Below the pieces are notes generated by a model. It had not been told where the DNA came from and did not search any database. It saw only the letters and a list, made by a program, of their open reading frames with translations. A stretch of 64,000 nucleotides of DNA from Paragorgia papillata (lineage: Eukaryota; Cnidaria; Anthozoa; Scleralcyonacea; Coralliidae): assembly GCA_035771165.1 (NCBI GenBank), contig JAWNZC010000419.1, forward strand, positions 4,841,501 through 4,905,500, read 5' to 3'. This document shows positions 46,181-54,988 of this stretch, in pieces; within the stretch, counting starts at the first letter, position 1; every line of letters begins with the position of its first letter. A program made the translations under genes and the position numbers.

Positions 46181-46640
46181 AGGTTGGCCGACCGTCTATA
46201 CTTATATTCTAAGTAAATTTGACAATAAATACAGATTAATGAAATAGCTTGGTGCTTATGATGCGAAAATTAGCTTTTTCTTATTTTAAAGAACACTTAA
46301 AATTACAAAGTGACATCTGTTGCAGTTTTTGGCTTCGTTGCTTTGTTTTTAAGATATTTCAGTTTGTTTGACCTCTAAATATTCTATTATTTTATTGCAA
46401 GAAGGCAAAAGTACAACAACTGAAAGTTTGTATAAGATTGTAGATATATTCAAGCGTTTATTGTTATAAAATATTATTACAATATCGTAATTTTATTGGG
46501 TGTTGACATCTATCTTGTTGGGGTGTTGAGAGGTGCAGATTTGACGTTGTCAATTTGACATCGTTTGGCGTTTTTATTTAAAAAGTTTACTGTTTTATAC
46601 TCGTGTACAACAAAGCGACTAAATGAATAAATGTTAAACA

Positions 46641-48340
46641 ATGGCTTCAATATCGGGTTCGAAACGTAAACTGCCGAATATAATCCCCGTTACGGTTTTA
46701 AAAAAGAAGAAGGAAAAATCGGAGTATTCTCTAGATGCTTGTTTGTTTTGCCAAAAACCCAGTGACCTGCGTTGTTTCTCTGCAGATGGAAGAGAGTTGT
46801 ACAATCTGCAATAGAAAAAGGGAATTAAACCACGTCACATAAGTAGCATAATTGATAGGGTACTTCACATCATTGGCAATAACCAAAATTGTTCGGATGT
46901 AAAATGGCATCATGCATATTAAAGTCGAGCTAAGCAGTCATCTCTATTCCCTTGTCCATCTATTATTTTAACCTTACTTACCTTTCTTTGAAACTGTACC
47001 CAGCACTTCAAATGATACTTACTGTACCATCTGCTACTACTAATGTTTGCCAGTCTGACATGCATGGTAGAATCTAATTCTGACAGATCTATTATTTTTT
47101 GGGAGAGCTCCATTGTTGCACTTGGCCAAACATACACACCTTCCAGTCAATAGCTTTTTTCCTGTTACTATGTGTAGAAGTTGCTTAGTACTTAGACCTT
47201 TTGTACAATTCAAGTCTGCTTCGTCTAAAAGTGCCTCGTGTTTTTTTTTGTAGCCTAGTTAGCTTTCCCTGGTGCATAAAGTTACTGTTTGCAGACATAA
47301 TTACAGGGTTAGGGTTTATAGGCCATGTGTATGATATGGGAAAGGTCTGGCTTTACTACACCAAAATGTGTCAAAAAGAAAATGTTGAACTTCCACAATG
47401 GTATACTACACGGTGAAGTTCTTTTTACAACAATGTTAAACAACTACTAGGTGAAAAGGCTGGTTTTGTTCGACCGATTGATGCAAAATCACACCTCCTC
47501 ATATACCCCAGTAATAAGTCTAATTTTGTTATTGCTGAACATTTGACTACTGAACAGGTCACAGTAGACGATGAGTTGGTTGCTGATGACAACTCTGATG
47601 AAGTTGTTCCTCTGCAAAATAACATGTTAGTAGATTTGATCCATACTGCCCTACACATCCAAAATGATTTGGAAAAAATGCCAGGTCATAATGCTGGATG
47701 GACTGGCATTGACCAAAAGCATGTCACCAGTGTTATACCAGATAGCTTGTACCTTTTCATTCAATTTGCTTTTCGTGCAAATGAATGAAGATTGTTTGCA
47801 GAGAATTTGTGATTCATTCTTCAATTGTGTTTGGCAACCGAAGACGGTTTGGTGCGACTATTTTAGCAGCAATTAAGGTGCTATTTGAATTAGAGACAAG
47901 ATAGTGAGATTTCAGCCATGGGATATTCTTCTCAGTCTTTGGAAGCCCAAACCAAACTCTTGACAGCAGTGTATACTTTCAACACTTGGCTATACAGACA
48001 GACAAGAATCTCTAATTTCATGGACTATCTGAATAACTAACTCTGGCTTTCAACCAAAACACTGGGGGAAATTGGCCAAATGTCTGGAAGAGAACATCTC
48101 GGTTGTTGTTCAAATGGTTGTTGTTCACATGGTCGCTGTGAAAAGTCTTCTGCTGCCAAATACATCTGGGCAACGGACCACAAAATTATTTGGAAAGAAG
48201 CTTCTCTCAACTGTACTGAAGATAAGTACTTCTCTGCTTGGATTAGGAAATCAACAAGAATTCACAAGCATCAAACTATTTCTCAAGAAGGCCAACCTCT
48301 CAACGATAATAGGACAGCACTTTTCAAAATAATTATAAGC
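46641..48340 (+). pseudogene. Decayed repeat-family gene with Cys/His fingers
   Basis: An ATG at 46,641 opens a basic N-terminus (KRKLPNI, LKKKKEK) followed by CLFCQK; the frame stops at 46,814. Later pieces in various frames include a W-H-H near 46,905, then GFVRPIDAKSHLLIYPSNK and a long open piece to 47,788 ending IPDSLYLFIQFAF. The order (C-x2-C, a His-Cys piece, a PxDxxSHLxxxPS block, a PDSLY block) resembles a multicopy protein family I associate with cnidarian repeats, of unknown function. Rearranged and unlikely to be expressed. The Polinton inserted at its 3' side. Confidence 0.45.
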
Positions 48341-48352
48341 TTTAATACCATA

Positions 48353-48940
48353 AGTAGTATAGAGCGGGGCTTAATGGACCCCCTTTATGCAGGAATAGCT
48401 CATTAGCATGTTGTGTTACCCTTAATAATTCATGAGTTATGAATAATCAATGATTATGAATAATCAATGATTATGAATAATCAATGGGTCGGATTTTTCT
48501 GAAGAGATAACGAAGCATTTCCGAGTCCGATAAAACGTCGAAGCATTTCCGATTCCGATAAAACGCCGAAGCATTTCCAATTCCTATAAAACGCAGAAGC
48601 ATTTCCGAGTCCGATAAAACGCCGAGTGCTTGTTAAGATTACGTCATTTAAACACGATGGTCGAACAAACAATTTGGCCTGAATTGCGGGAAAACAATAT
48701 CGAGATAGAGAAAGATACGTTATGCTTTTACATGAATAGATGCCTTAGAGAGCATGGTGAATTGTATGAGAGAATTATCGACCAAATCAACAGAGATAAC
48801 TTGCCGAGTAGCTTGTATACTATTTATCAAGAGATGGATCTTGTGAATTTCGGGAGAATTATTGCTTATTTGACTCTAGTGTTGAAAATGAGCGATTATT
48901 GCGACACCGAAACACTTCGCCAAGCCACTAAAAGAACTGC
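48353..48940. repeat. Polinton left TIR
   Basis: Pairs with 53,428-53,938. Internal indels reflect tandem-repeat copy number: a 28-bp unit (GAAGCATTTCCGAGTCCGAT core) occurs four times here (48,511-48,622) but twice on the right, and an 18-bp ATGAATAATCAATGATT-type unit three times against two. The arm ends inside the Bcl-2-like ORF. Confidence 0.9.
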
Positions 48941-49022
48941 CAAAGATTTTAGGGGAATTGACTTGCAGAAATACGAAATAAAACACTCGTGGATACAAAG
49001 GTTGATTAGATTCCTAACGTAA
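48657..49022 (+). CDS. Polinton Bcl-2-like protein, left TIR copy (open)
   Basis: 121 residues from ATG at 48,657; an upstream extension in the same frame lacks an ATG. The protein is predicted mostly helical. It contains MDLVNFGRIIAYLTLVLKM, which resembles a BH1 motif (N-W-G-R-I-V-A-F), and near the C-terminus EIKHSWIQRLIRFLT, reminiscent of BH2 (W-I-Q). The position between, the size and the lack of enzyme motifs fit a short Bcl-2 fold. Bcl-2-like genes are known in several large DNA virus groups and have been reported in adintovirus/Polinton-type elements, where they are thought to block host cell death. Function here is inference. No C-terminal membrane anchor is visible. The gene crosses the inner edge of the TIR: its last roughly 27 residues are unique to this side. 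Confidence 0.6.
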   Translation: MVEQTIWPELRENNIEIEKDTLCFYMNRCLREHGELYERIIDQINRDNLPSSLYTIYQEMDLVNFGRIIAYLTLVLKMSDYCDTETLRQATKRTAKDFRGIDLQKYEIKHSWIQRLIRFLT

Positions 49023-49316
49023 CTGTTGTGAGGGATGTTAGAGCGTTGCTAAGGCGAATTTGAATATTATTCGACAAGTTTGGGCGATAAAAGTCATTAA
49101 AAATTGATTAAACGAAGTCATTAATATTAGGAAATGGTAAATACAGGTTGACATTTCAATTGATTCCGACCTGATTGAGATTTTAAATTTGCGCGAGAGA
49201 AAGATTGAATGTACACTTTTAACATGCTATGTTGAGGAAATATCGTTAAACATTGTGGGAGACCTTACTTCGTCTGTTCTGAACGAGAGAATCCCTGCAC
49301 GTTTTGGCAATTGGGG
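49023..49316. other. Polinton spacer
   Basis: AT-rich, no recognisable gene; probably carries regulatory sequence for the GRF-finger ORF. Confidence 0.4.
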
Positions 49317-49577
49317 ATGTCTTCGAGAGTCCAAAGCCATTGTGTAAACACGGAATGGTTTGCCGTACTAAGAAAGAAGAAAGAAGGGGACAACCAGGGT
49401 CGTCTGTTTTACTCGTGTCCTAACGAAAGACAACACGCATGCGGATTCTTTGAATGGAAACCTACAGAGAGCTCGCCACGAATTTATAACATTGGGTGTC
49501 TTTTCAGCAGTCCATTACAATATCAATACAAGAACGCAGAAACGGGTGAATCCTTTACAAGTAGAAAGAGTGAGTGA
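49317..49577 (+). CDS. GRF-type zinc-finger protein of the Polinton
   Basis: 86 residues from ATG at 49,317. Residues 1-50 match a GRF zinc finger: an early Cys (HCVNTEW), KKKEGDNQGRLFYSCPNE with the N-x-GR-x-F-Y core, then HACGFFEWKP. GRF fingers bind single-stranded nucleic acid and occur in DNA repair and replication enzymes. The first zinc ligand region is C-x-x-(N/T) rather than the common C-x-C/C-x-H pair, so the site may be incomplete. The rest is Ser/Tyr-rich without a known fold. A single-strand DNA-binding role in element replication is inference. Confidence 0.65.
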   Translation: MSSRVQSHCVNTEWFAVLRKKKEGDNQGRLFYSCPNERQHACGFFEWKPTESSPRIYNIGCLFSSPLQYQYKNAETGESFTSRKSE

Positions 49578-49691
49578 CTGAAGACATGTATAGTTTTGTA
49601 TTATAATTTAATATGTAATAAATATGTTTGCATTTATATCGTGTCGTTGACTTTTCTATGTTCATTTACTTCTAACCTTTGTCGCGTGAAC

Positions 49692-49898
49692 ATGACTTGC
49701 TGTGGAGGATTACCACAAATTGCCCTTCGTAATATTTTTCGAAAGATTCGCTGTATATCAGCGTGCTGTGGGGGAAAAATTGTGATACAGGCATCCGAAT
49801 TAGATGGCGGAACAGTACCTTCACGATTTGTATTACAAGCCAAAAAGTCCGGCAAGTTTTGGCGGCGTAGATGCCTTATACCGTGTCGTAAGAAGTGA
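49692..49898 (+). CDS. Small Cys-rich ORF overlapping the integrase start (doubtful)
   Basis: 69 codons from ATG at 49,692, reading MTCCGGLPQIALRNIFRKIR then ISACCGGKIVIQ, with two CCGG blocks. It overlaps the first 95 bases of the integrase in another frame, an arrangement common in compact viral-type elements. No family recognised; it could be chance. Confidence 0.25.
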   Translation: MTCCGGLPQIALRNIFRKIRCISACCGGKIVIQASELDGGTVPSRFVLQAKKSGKFWRRRCLIPCRKK

Positions 49899-51055
49899 CG
49901 GTAAATTCCAGATATCCCGAAACAAGATAAAAACATGGCTTAGACAGCAAGATACCTATACTTTGCATAAACCCGTACGACATAATTTTAAGCGAAATCG
50001 TGTTATTGTTGGAGCGATGGACGAGGAGTGGGAGGCTGATCTAGTAATTATGGATTCGCTTAGTAAAACAAATAATGGTTATAAATACGTTTTAACTGTT
50101 ATTGATGTACTGTACAAATTTGCGCTATACTTTGCATAAACCCGTACGACATAATTTTAAGCGAAATCGTGTTATTGTTGGAGCGATGGACGAGGAGTGG
50201 GAGGCTGATCTAGTAATTATGGATTCGCTTAGTAAAACAAATAATGGTTATAAATACGTTTTAACTGTTATTGATGTACTGTCCAAATTTGCGTGGGTGG
50301 AACCACTAAAAACAAAGACTGCAGAGAGTCTGGTTAAAGCCTTTGAAAAGATACTAAAGAAAGGAAGGAAGCCTGAAACATTTCATACCGATAAAGGAAC
50401 TGAATTTAACAACAAACGCTTTCAAAAGTTATTGAAGGACAAACATATTCGATGTTTTACAACACACAACGATACCAAGGCATCCATCGTTGAACGATTT
50501 AACCGAACGTTAAAGGGGAAAATGTGGAAATATTTTACAGCAAAGAATACGTTGAAATATACCAATGTACTACAAAAATTAGTATATTCCTACAACCATT
50601 CGAGACACCCTAGTATTGGGATGAGACCAGTTGATGTTAATCGAGAAAACGAGAGTATTGTGTGGCAAAAACTGTATGGTGATGAGTCCAGCAAACCCAT
50701 CAAATATAAATTCAGCATTGGTGACCAAGTTCGAATTAGCAAAGCAAGACGTACATTCAAGAAAGGCTACTTACCTAACTGGACCGAAGAGGTGTTCATC
50801 ATCACGAAGCGAGTACCCAGACGACCGCCAGTGTACACGATTGCCGATTATCACAGAGAAGAGTTACAAGGAACATTTTACGAACAGGAATTGCAAAGAG
50901 TTACAAAGACAGATAGTGACTTTTATAGAATAGAAAGAGTAATTAAGTCACGCATGCATGGTAAACGTAAAGAGTATCTTGTAAAATGGTTAGGCTACCC
51001 TGAAGATTTTAATTCCTGGGTATCAGCCGATAATGTAAAAGATATAACGAAATAA
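49804..51055 (+). pseudogene. Polinton chromodomain integrase, split by a 169-bp tandem duplication
   Basis: The first frame (from ATG 49,804) covers the N-terminal region (ASFGGVDALYRVVRSDGKF, KIKTWLRQQDTYTLHKP) and enters the catalytic core. A tandem repeat of 169 bp (49,956-50,124 and 50,125-50,293) then shifts the frame by one. The second frame (50,102-51,055) carries the rest of the rve core: Asp in EADLVIMD, Asp in FHTDKGTEF, Glu in ASIVERFNR, then an SH3-like region and a C-terminal chromodomain (FYRIERVIKSR, YLVKWLGYPEDFNSWV). All three catalytic acids exist, but no single frame contains a normal protein. The near-identity of the two repeats marks the event as recent. Integrases of this type insert Polintons with 6-bp duplications. 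Confidence 0.92.
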
Positions 51056-51104
51056 AAATGTGTGTACCTTACAATTTGTGTCCATTTGTGTATTGTTCTT
51101 CGAC

Positions 51105-51266
51105 ATGGCAACACAGTTTTATTTAACGCTTCCAAGCAATAGCTCTATGGAATATTTTCCAGATAATACTGTAGCAAATTTTAAAGTGAAGCTTGCTGAA
51201 ACTGTACAACTGACAGGTGACTGGGAAGTAGCTTTATCAGAGTTATATTTGCACATGTGGTGGTAA
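51105..51266 (+). pseudogene. Truncated Polinton conserved gene (capsid-associated type)
   Basis: From ATG 51,105: ATQFYLTLPSNSSMEYFPD then TVQLTGDWEVALSELYL, an N-terminus I recognise from a conserved, multicopy Polinton gene (probably a virion-type protein of the PX/PY class; assignment tentative). It ends after about 50 residues at a deletion junction near 51,250; the last residues (HMWW) come from unrelated sequence. Confidence 0.7.
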
Positions 51267-51827
51267 AGCTTTAGTAAATACATCGTAGCCTTCAGGTTTA
51301 TAACTTTTGCGTTGCCTAAGAGAGTCCCCTACAAGATCACTAATGTTTGTATTTGGAACAACTTTTCCCTTGTATTTCAATTCCCCTCGCTCATTCCAGT
51401 TAATAACCTCCGGATTACCATCAATTCGTTTCAGAATCATTTTGGCTTTCGGTCTCAGTGTTTTGGGTAAGATTTCAACTATGTCGGCAACACTTTGTTT
51501 AATTGCCACCGCCGGAGCCGCGCTGTTATTTAACTGCCCTTTCAAGCTGTCATTTAGCTCTCTATTAGTCAAGGATACGGCTATTGGCTCTTTTGTTTCT
51601 AAATTTCTTTTGTTTTTGAATCGGAGATACTTCTCCAAAATTTCACTATAAAGTTTGGCTTTTTCTTCTTGAGACGTATCTTTTCTGTCCCAAATCGATT
51701 TCATTTCATCGTCTAAATCAGCTAACTTTACTACAGTAGGAGCGACTATCTGTCGCTGTTGCCGCTGAAAATTATCCAATGTTCTCTCCGGAACTAATAT
51801 CATCTTTTGTGAATGTTTCATCATCAT
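51243..51827 (-). CDS. Conserved Polinton protein of unknown function (194 aa, C-terminus altered)
   Basis: Opens with ATG at 51,827. Highly charged, Gln/Lys-rich N-terminal half (DNFQRQQRQIV, DEMKSIWDRKD, EKYLRFKNKRN) and a C-terminal half with DIVEILPKTLRPKAKMIL and KPEGYDVFTKALPP. The last codons and stop (HVQI) lie over the 51,250 junction, so the natural C-terminus is probably lost. It overlaps the upstream ORF by TAATG, suggesting co-translation from one transcript. I do not recognise a fold. Confidence 0.6.
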   Translation of the reverse strand: MMMKHSQKMILVPERTLDNFQRQQRQIVAPTVVKLADLDDEMKSIWDRKDTSQEEKAKLYSEILEKYLRFKNKRNLETKEPIAVSLTNRELNDSLKGQLNNSAAPAVAIKQSVADIVEILPKTLRPKAKMILKRIDGNPEVINWNERGELKYKGKVVPNTNISDLVGDSLRQRKSYKPEGYDVFTKALPPHVQI

Positions 51828-52153
51828 TACCCAATTAACGACCCAAGCTCTTTCAAAACAGACTCAAGCACCAAAGTTAAAAAGCCGTCTCCTTTCTGAA
51901 CCAACACACGGCGTTTTTTGTCCAAAGATGTTGCTTTCGAGACAAGTAGCCGCAAATGATGTTTATGTTTTGCAATTTTTCTCTTTTGTGCCGGCGAAAG
52001 CTTAACCACGCTTTTTAACACATTCAAAACGACATCGCAAATTGCTTTGATGCAACTGGGTTCTGCGTGTTTAAAAATTACCTTTCGTAATTTCGGCTTT
52101 GCTTTATACAACACTCTTAACATGTTAACGTTCTTCCGCATATGAGTAGACAT
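51827..52153 (-). CDS. Conserved Polinton basic protein (108 aa)
   Basis: Very basic (KPKLRKVIFKHAEP, SPAQKRKIAKHKHHLRLL, KKRRVLVQKGDGF), predicted helical with a hydrophobic C-terminus (LVLESVLKELGSLIG). It ends with TAA overlapping the next ATG (TAATG). Basic small proteins in such elements may be DNA-condensing or virion core proteins; this is inference only. Intact from ATG to stop. Confidence 0.55.
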   Translation of the reverse strand: MSTHMRKNVNMLRVLYKAKPKLRKVIFKHAEPSCIKAICDVVLNVLKSVVKLSPAQKRKIAKHKHHLRLLVSKATSLDKKRRVLVQKGDGFLTLVLESVLKELGSLIG

Positions 52154-52223
52154 AATGAAATGATTCAGTTGTCACTCAGGTCAGTTATTTTATCATTTCT
52201 TATCACTCAGGTCAGTTATTTTA
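52154..52223. repeat. Duplicated 33-bp spacer in the Polinton
   Basis: TCACTCAGGTCAGTTATTTT and following TATCATTTCTT occur twice in a row between the ATPase end and the 108-aa ORF. Confidence 0.85.
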
Positions 52224-52849
52224 TCATTTCTTGACGTAAACGATTTGCCACTGATCTGGAAATATTTTCGCGCGTCGTCTATATGTTTGGGGATGCAAAT
52301 CGACAAAAAGGTAACTGTATGGTTTTTCAGTAGCATTTTGATAAGCTTCTACTAGATATTGACCACAACCAGGAAACATTTGTCTGGCTAAAGTATGAAT
52401 AATTGTTTGGTCGCGTGGGCTTTTGAAAAGAACCATATAATGACAATTAAGTGAACACAGACGCGAGTATTTCCCTTTATTATACTAAGCCTGCTGTAGA
52501 AATATAACGGATATTGATCTGTGATGAGAACCCTTGGTAAATAGATTCGCAAGCTCAACGTTGTCTGACAGTTCATTTTGTAAATCATCAATGACCATTA
52601 GTGTATGAAACGAAGGATCAGTTTTACTCTTTACGTCGGGGAAACCCTCGATAAACTGAATGTTTGGAAGTTTTTCTTGTATCTCTTGATAAATAGGTTG
52701 ATAGGCTCCATAACAATATATAATTTGATCTACTTTTTTGTCAATCATATCATCTATATTCTCGAGCAACTTTTTTACCAGACAGTCTTTCCCGACCCCG
52801 ACGGGCCAGAAATCTGAAGACAGAAGCAAGATTTAAGTCTCGGGTCCAT
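52224..52849 (-). pseudogene. Polinton FtsK/HerA-type packaging ATPase (broken)
   Basis: A plausible start ATG is at 52,849-52,847. The opening frame contains Walker A (SGPSGSGKT) and then hits a stop within three codons; the rest of the protein continues in the neighbouring frame from about 52,795, so a frameshift lies just after Walker A. That frame holds Walker B (TLMVIDDLQNE) and the sensor region (SISVIFLQQ), then an in-frame TAG near 52,487, after which the same frame resumes (SLNCHYMVLFKSPRD, TLARQMFPG) to the natural end at 52,224. Two independent lesions make this copy non-functional. The family drives DNA into capsids in Polinton-type elements. Confidence 0.88.
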
Positions 52850-53427
52850 GGTCTGATAGGAAATGAAAATAGTTCTTGCCATCACAAAACTTTATTAAAA
52901 TAAATTTCTTCCGCCTAATGAGTATTAAACTTTTAATCACTTTTTATATCCTCCTCAGATAATAAAGCTTTCGCAAATAGTAAGGTGACTTAGTATCTCG
53001 GACAGCAACCCCATCGGAAAGACGAAATGCCAAAGGAAACTCCGAAATTGAAGTTTCGGAAAGGCCCATACTCCTTGTCGGCGAAGTTTCCCAAAGCTTT
53101 GACCCATGCCATCAGTAGGACCGAAAAAAGCGACGAGAAGAAAACGCCATAGCAACGCCCTGCTGCAATCATTTCGTCCTCATTAAATGTTGGAAAAAGT
53201 GGAGACGACGACAGGAAAGAACGGACCTGTCAACCGTGCGGTTTGCTGTGTGCCGTAAACCGTGGGACACGACCCCGATGTGTTCTGCGTGCAAAGAAAG
53301 AGGAACAACGAGCAAAAATTGTTTATTCCGCTTCGCCGACATATAAGAAATATGTGCACACAATCAAACCGGCTCTTTTAAGAGCCACAAATACACTCGA
53401 AAAAATTACAAACATCAAACTTTGTTG
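52850..53427. other. Polinton right interior, no firm gene
   Basis: A plus-strand frame from ATG 53,028 (basic, MPKETPKLKFRKGPYS) stops at about 53,154, and another basic frame (53,243-53,440) follows. They may be remnants of one Lys/Arg-rich gene disrupted by stops. No family recognised. Confidence 0.35.
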
Positions 53428-53938
53428 GCAGTTATTTTAATGGCTTGGCGAAGTTTTCGGTGTCGCAATAATCGCTCACTTTCAACACTAGAGTCAAATA
53501 AGCAATAATTCTACCGAAATTCACAAGATCCATCTCTTGATAAATAGTATACAAGCTACTCGGCAAGTTATCTCTGTTAATTTGGTCGATAATGCTCTCA
53601 TACAATTCACCATGCTCTCTAAGGCATCTATTCATGTAAAAACATAACGTATCTTTCTCTATATCGATATTGTTTTCCCGCACTTCAGCCCAAATTGTTT
53701 GTTCGGCCATCGTGTTTAAAATGACGTAATCTTAACAAGCACTCGGCGTTTTATCGGACTCGGAAATGCTTCGACGTTTTATCGGACTCGGAAATGCTTC
53801 GTTATCTCTTCGGAAAAATCCGACTCATTGATTATTCATAATCATTGATTATTCATAACTCATGAATTATTAAGGCACACAACATGCTAATGAGCTATTC
53901 CTGCATAAAGGGGTCCATTAAGCCCGCTCTATACTACT
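53428..53938. repeat. Polinton right TIR
   Basis: Inverted copy of 48,353-48,940, shorter because it has fewer 28-bp and 18-bp tandem units. Ends CTATACTACT and is followed by the ACCATA duplication. Confidence 0.9.
53432..53710 (-). pseudogene. Polinton Bcl-2-like protein, right TIR copy (frameshifted)
   Basis: Starts with ATG at 53,710 and matches the left copy closely through the BH1-like VNFGRIIAYLTLVL block. Relative to the left copy one base is missing near 53,457 (GAAAACTTCGCC against GAAACACTTCGCC), so the frame ends at 53,432 and the BH2-like end is lost. Sequence similarity stops shortly after, at the inner TIR edge. Confidence 0.7.
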
Positions 53939-54239
53939 ACCATAAGCTTTAGCGAACACAAATACGGTAAACTAATATTGTTAAACGAAATCAGAATAAA
54001 ATATAAAACTTAAAGACAGTTACACAGTCACACATTTACCAGATCCAAGGTTAATATTTATGTTTAAGTGATAAGTCATAACGAACAACAACTCAGTTTG
54101 GTTCGCTAGCTCTGGGACGACTGCTTTGCTTTAAAAGGAAATATATTATGGTTGTATCTGCAAATAATTACCAAAACCAACTGTAGCCCATAATATAAAG
54201 GACTTTACCGTAGCTACCAGATCCAAAAAAATTATAAAA

Positions 54240-54640
54240 CTTTACAAATTTACCTTCTTGTCGCCTTTCTTCGAGGTGTTGTGTTCAAATTTAGGTGCAT
54301 CCACGCCATGTTTCTTGTTTGTTTGTCATTGTGGCTGATGCGAATTATGCCATCCGAAACTTTACGCGCGCTGATTGGATGACAGAAAACATCAGCCAAT
54401 CATCGTAAAACATTAGGACTCATTTCATTACTCCACCAAACTTCCATCTGTCGTCAAAGCGGAACATCAAAGCCGTATAGTGTGCTTTCAAAAAACTCCA
54501 AACTTTTATATTGAAATCCCGAATTACGGATGGAAACCCCCCAAACCTTCAAAGTAAACACTATTCGATGCGATCTAGCGTGGTTGCCTGCTTGTAACAA
54601 AGAATGCCATCAACAGTAATATTTTGGATCCTTGGCCGGC
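54240..54640. repeat. Third copy of the 45.2-46.2 kb inverted-repeat arm
   Basis: CATGTTTCTTGTTTGTTTG, GGTTGCCTGCTTGTAACAAA and CACTATTCGATGCGAT match the right arm at 45.85-46.16 kb with moderate divergence. A 46.2-kb-like tail (CAAACTGAAGTATATC, CCAAAAACTGCAAAAG) follows at 54,660-54,790. Confidence 0.75.
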
Positions 54641-54865
54641 CGTCTATTGTGACATATGCATATTAAACAAACTGAAGTATATCAAAAACGATGCAACGAA
54701 ACCAAAAACTGCAAAAGATGTTACACTGTCATTTTAAGTGGGCTTTTTTTTTTCAAATGTGACAAACTTAATTTTTATGTCATATGCATTTTAAGGTCTA
54801 GACTTCGGAAGATAATTTCTGTTTCTTTTTTATCAATAACGCAACAGTATTCTCATTTATTTTAC

Positions 54866-54988
54866 CTTCACAATATGTCGAGTTTCCACCAGTATATCCT
54901 AGTTTACAAGTGCAGAAATAGCTTCCAGGAGTATTTGTGCAGGTTGCATTGTCGTGACAGTAACCACCAACGCAACATTCGTCCAAAT
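54866..54988 (-). CDS. Adhesion GPCR exon: N-terminal EGF module
   Basis: 123 bp, phase 1 both ends, acceptor TTTAAAG, donor GTAAAA. With the preceding G it reads (D)[20 protein letters not shown] then [19 protein letters not shown]: an EGF module with a calcium-binding start and the hydroxylation pattern, different in sequence from the 37-40 kb cluster. It joins the propeller exon upstream in phase. Confidence 0.88.

Larger units (their letters stand above)
48353..53938. mobile_element. Polinton/Maverick derivative, 5.59 kb, internally deleted
   Basis: Exact ends: AGTAGTATAGAGCG at the left and the inverse at the right, flanked by the 6-bp direct repeat ACCATA (48,347-48,352 and 53,939-53,944), the target-duplication size of Polintons. 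TIRs are long (about 590 and 510 bp) and each contains a small gene. Cargo: GRF-finger ORF, small Cys ORF, integrase, truncated conserved ORF (all plus), then two conserved ORFs and the packaging ATPase (minus). No family-B DNA polymerase, protease or major capsid gene is left, so the copy is non-autonomous. Typical elements are 15-20 kb. Confidence 0.92.

Noticed and set aside
51307..51651. Plus-strand 114-codon ORF
   Set aside because: Antisense shadow of the 194-residue Polinton protein.
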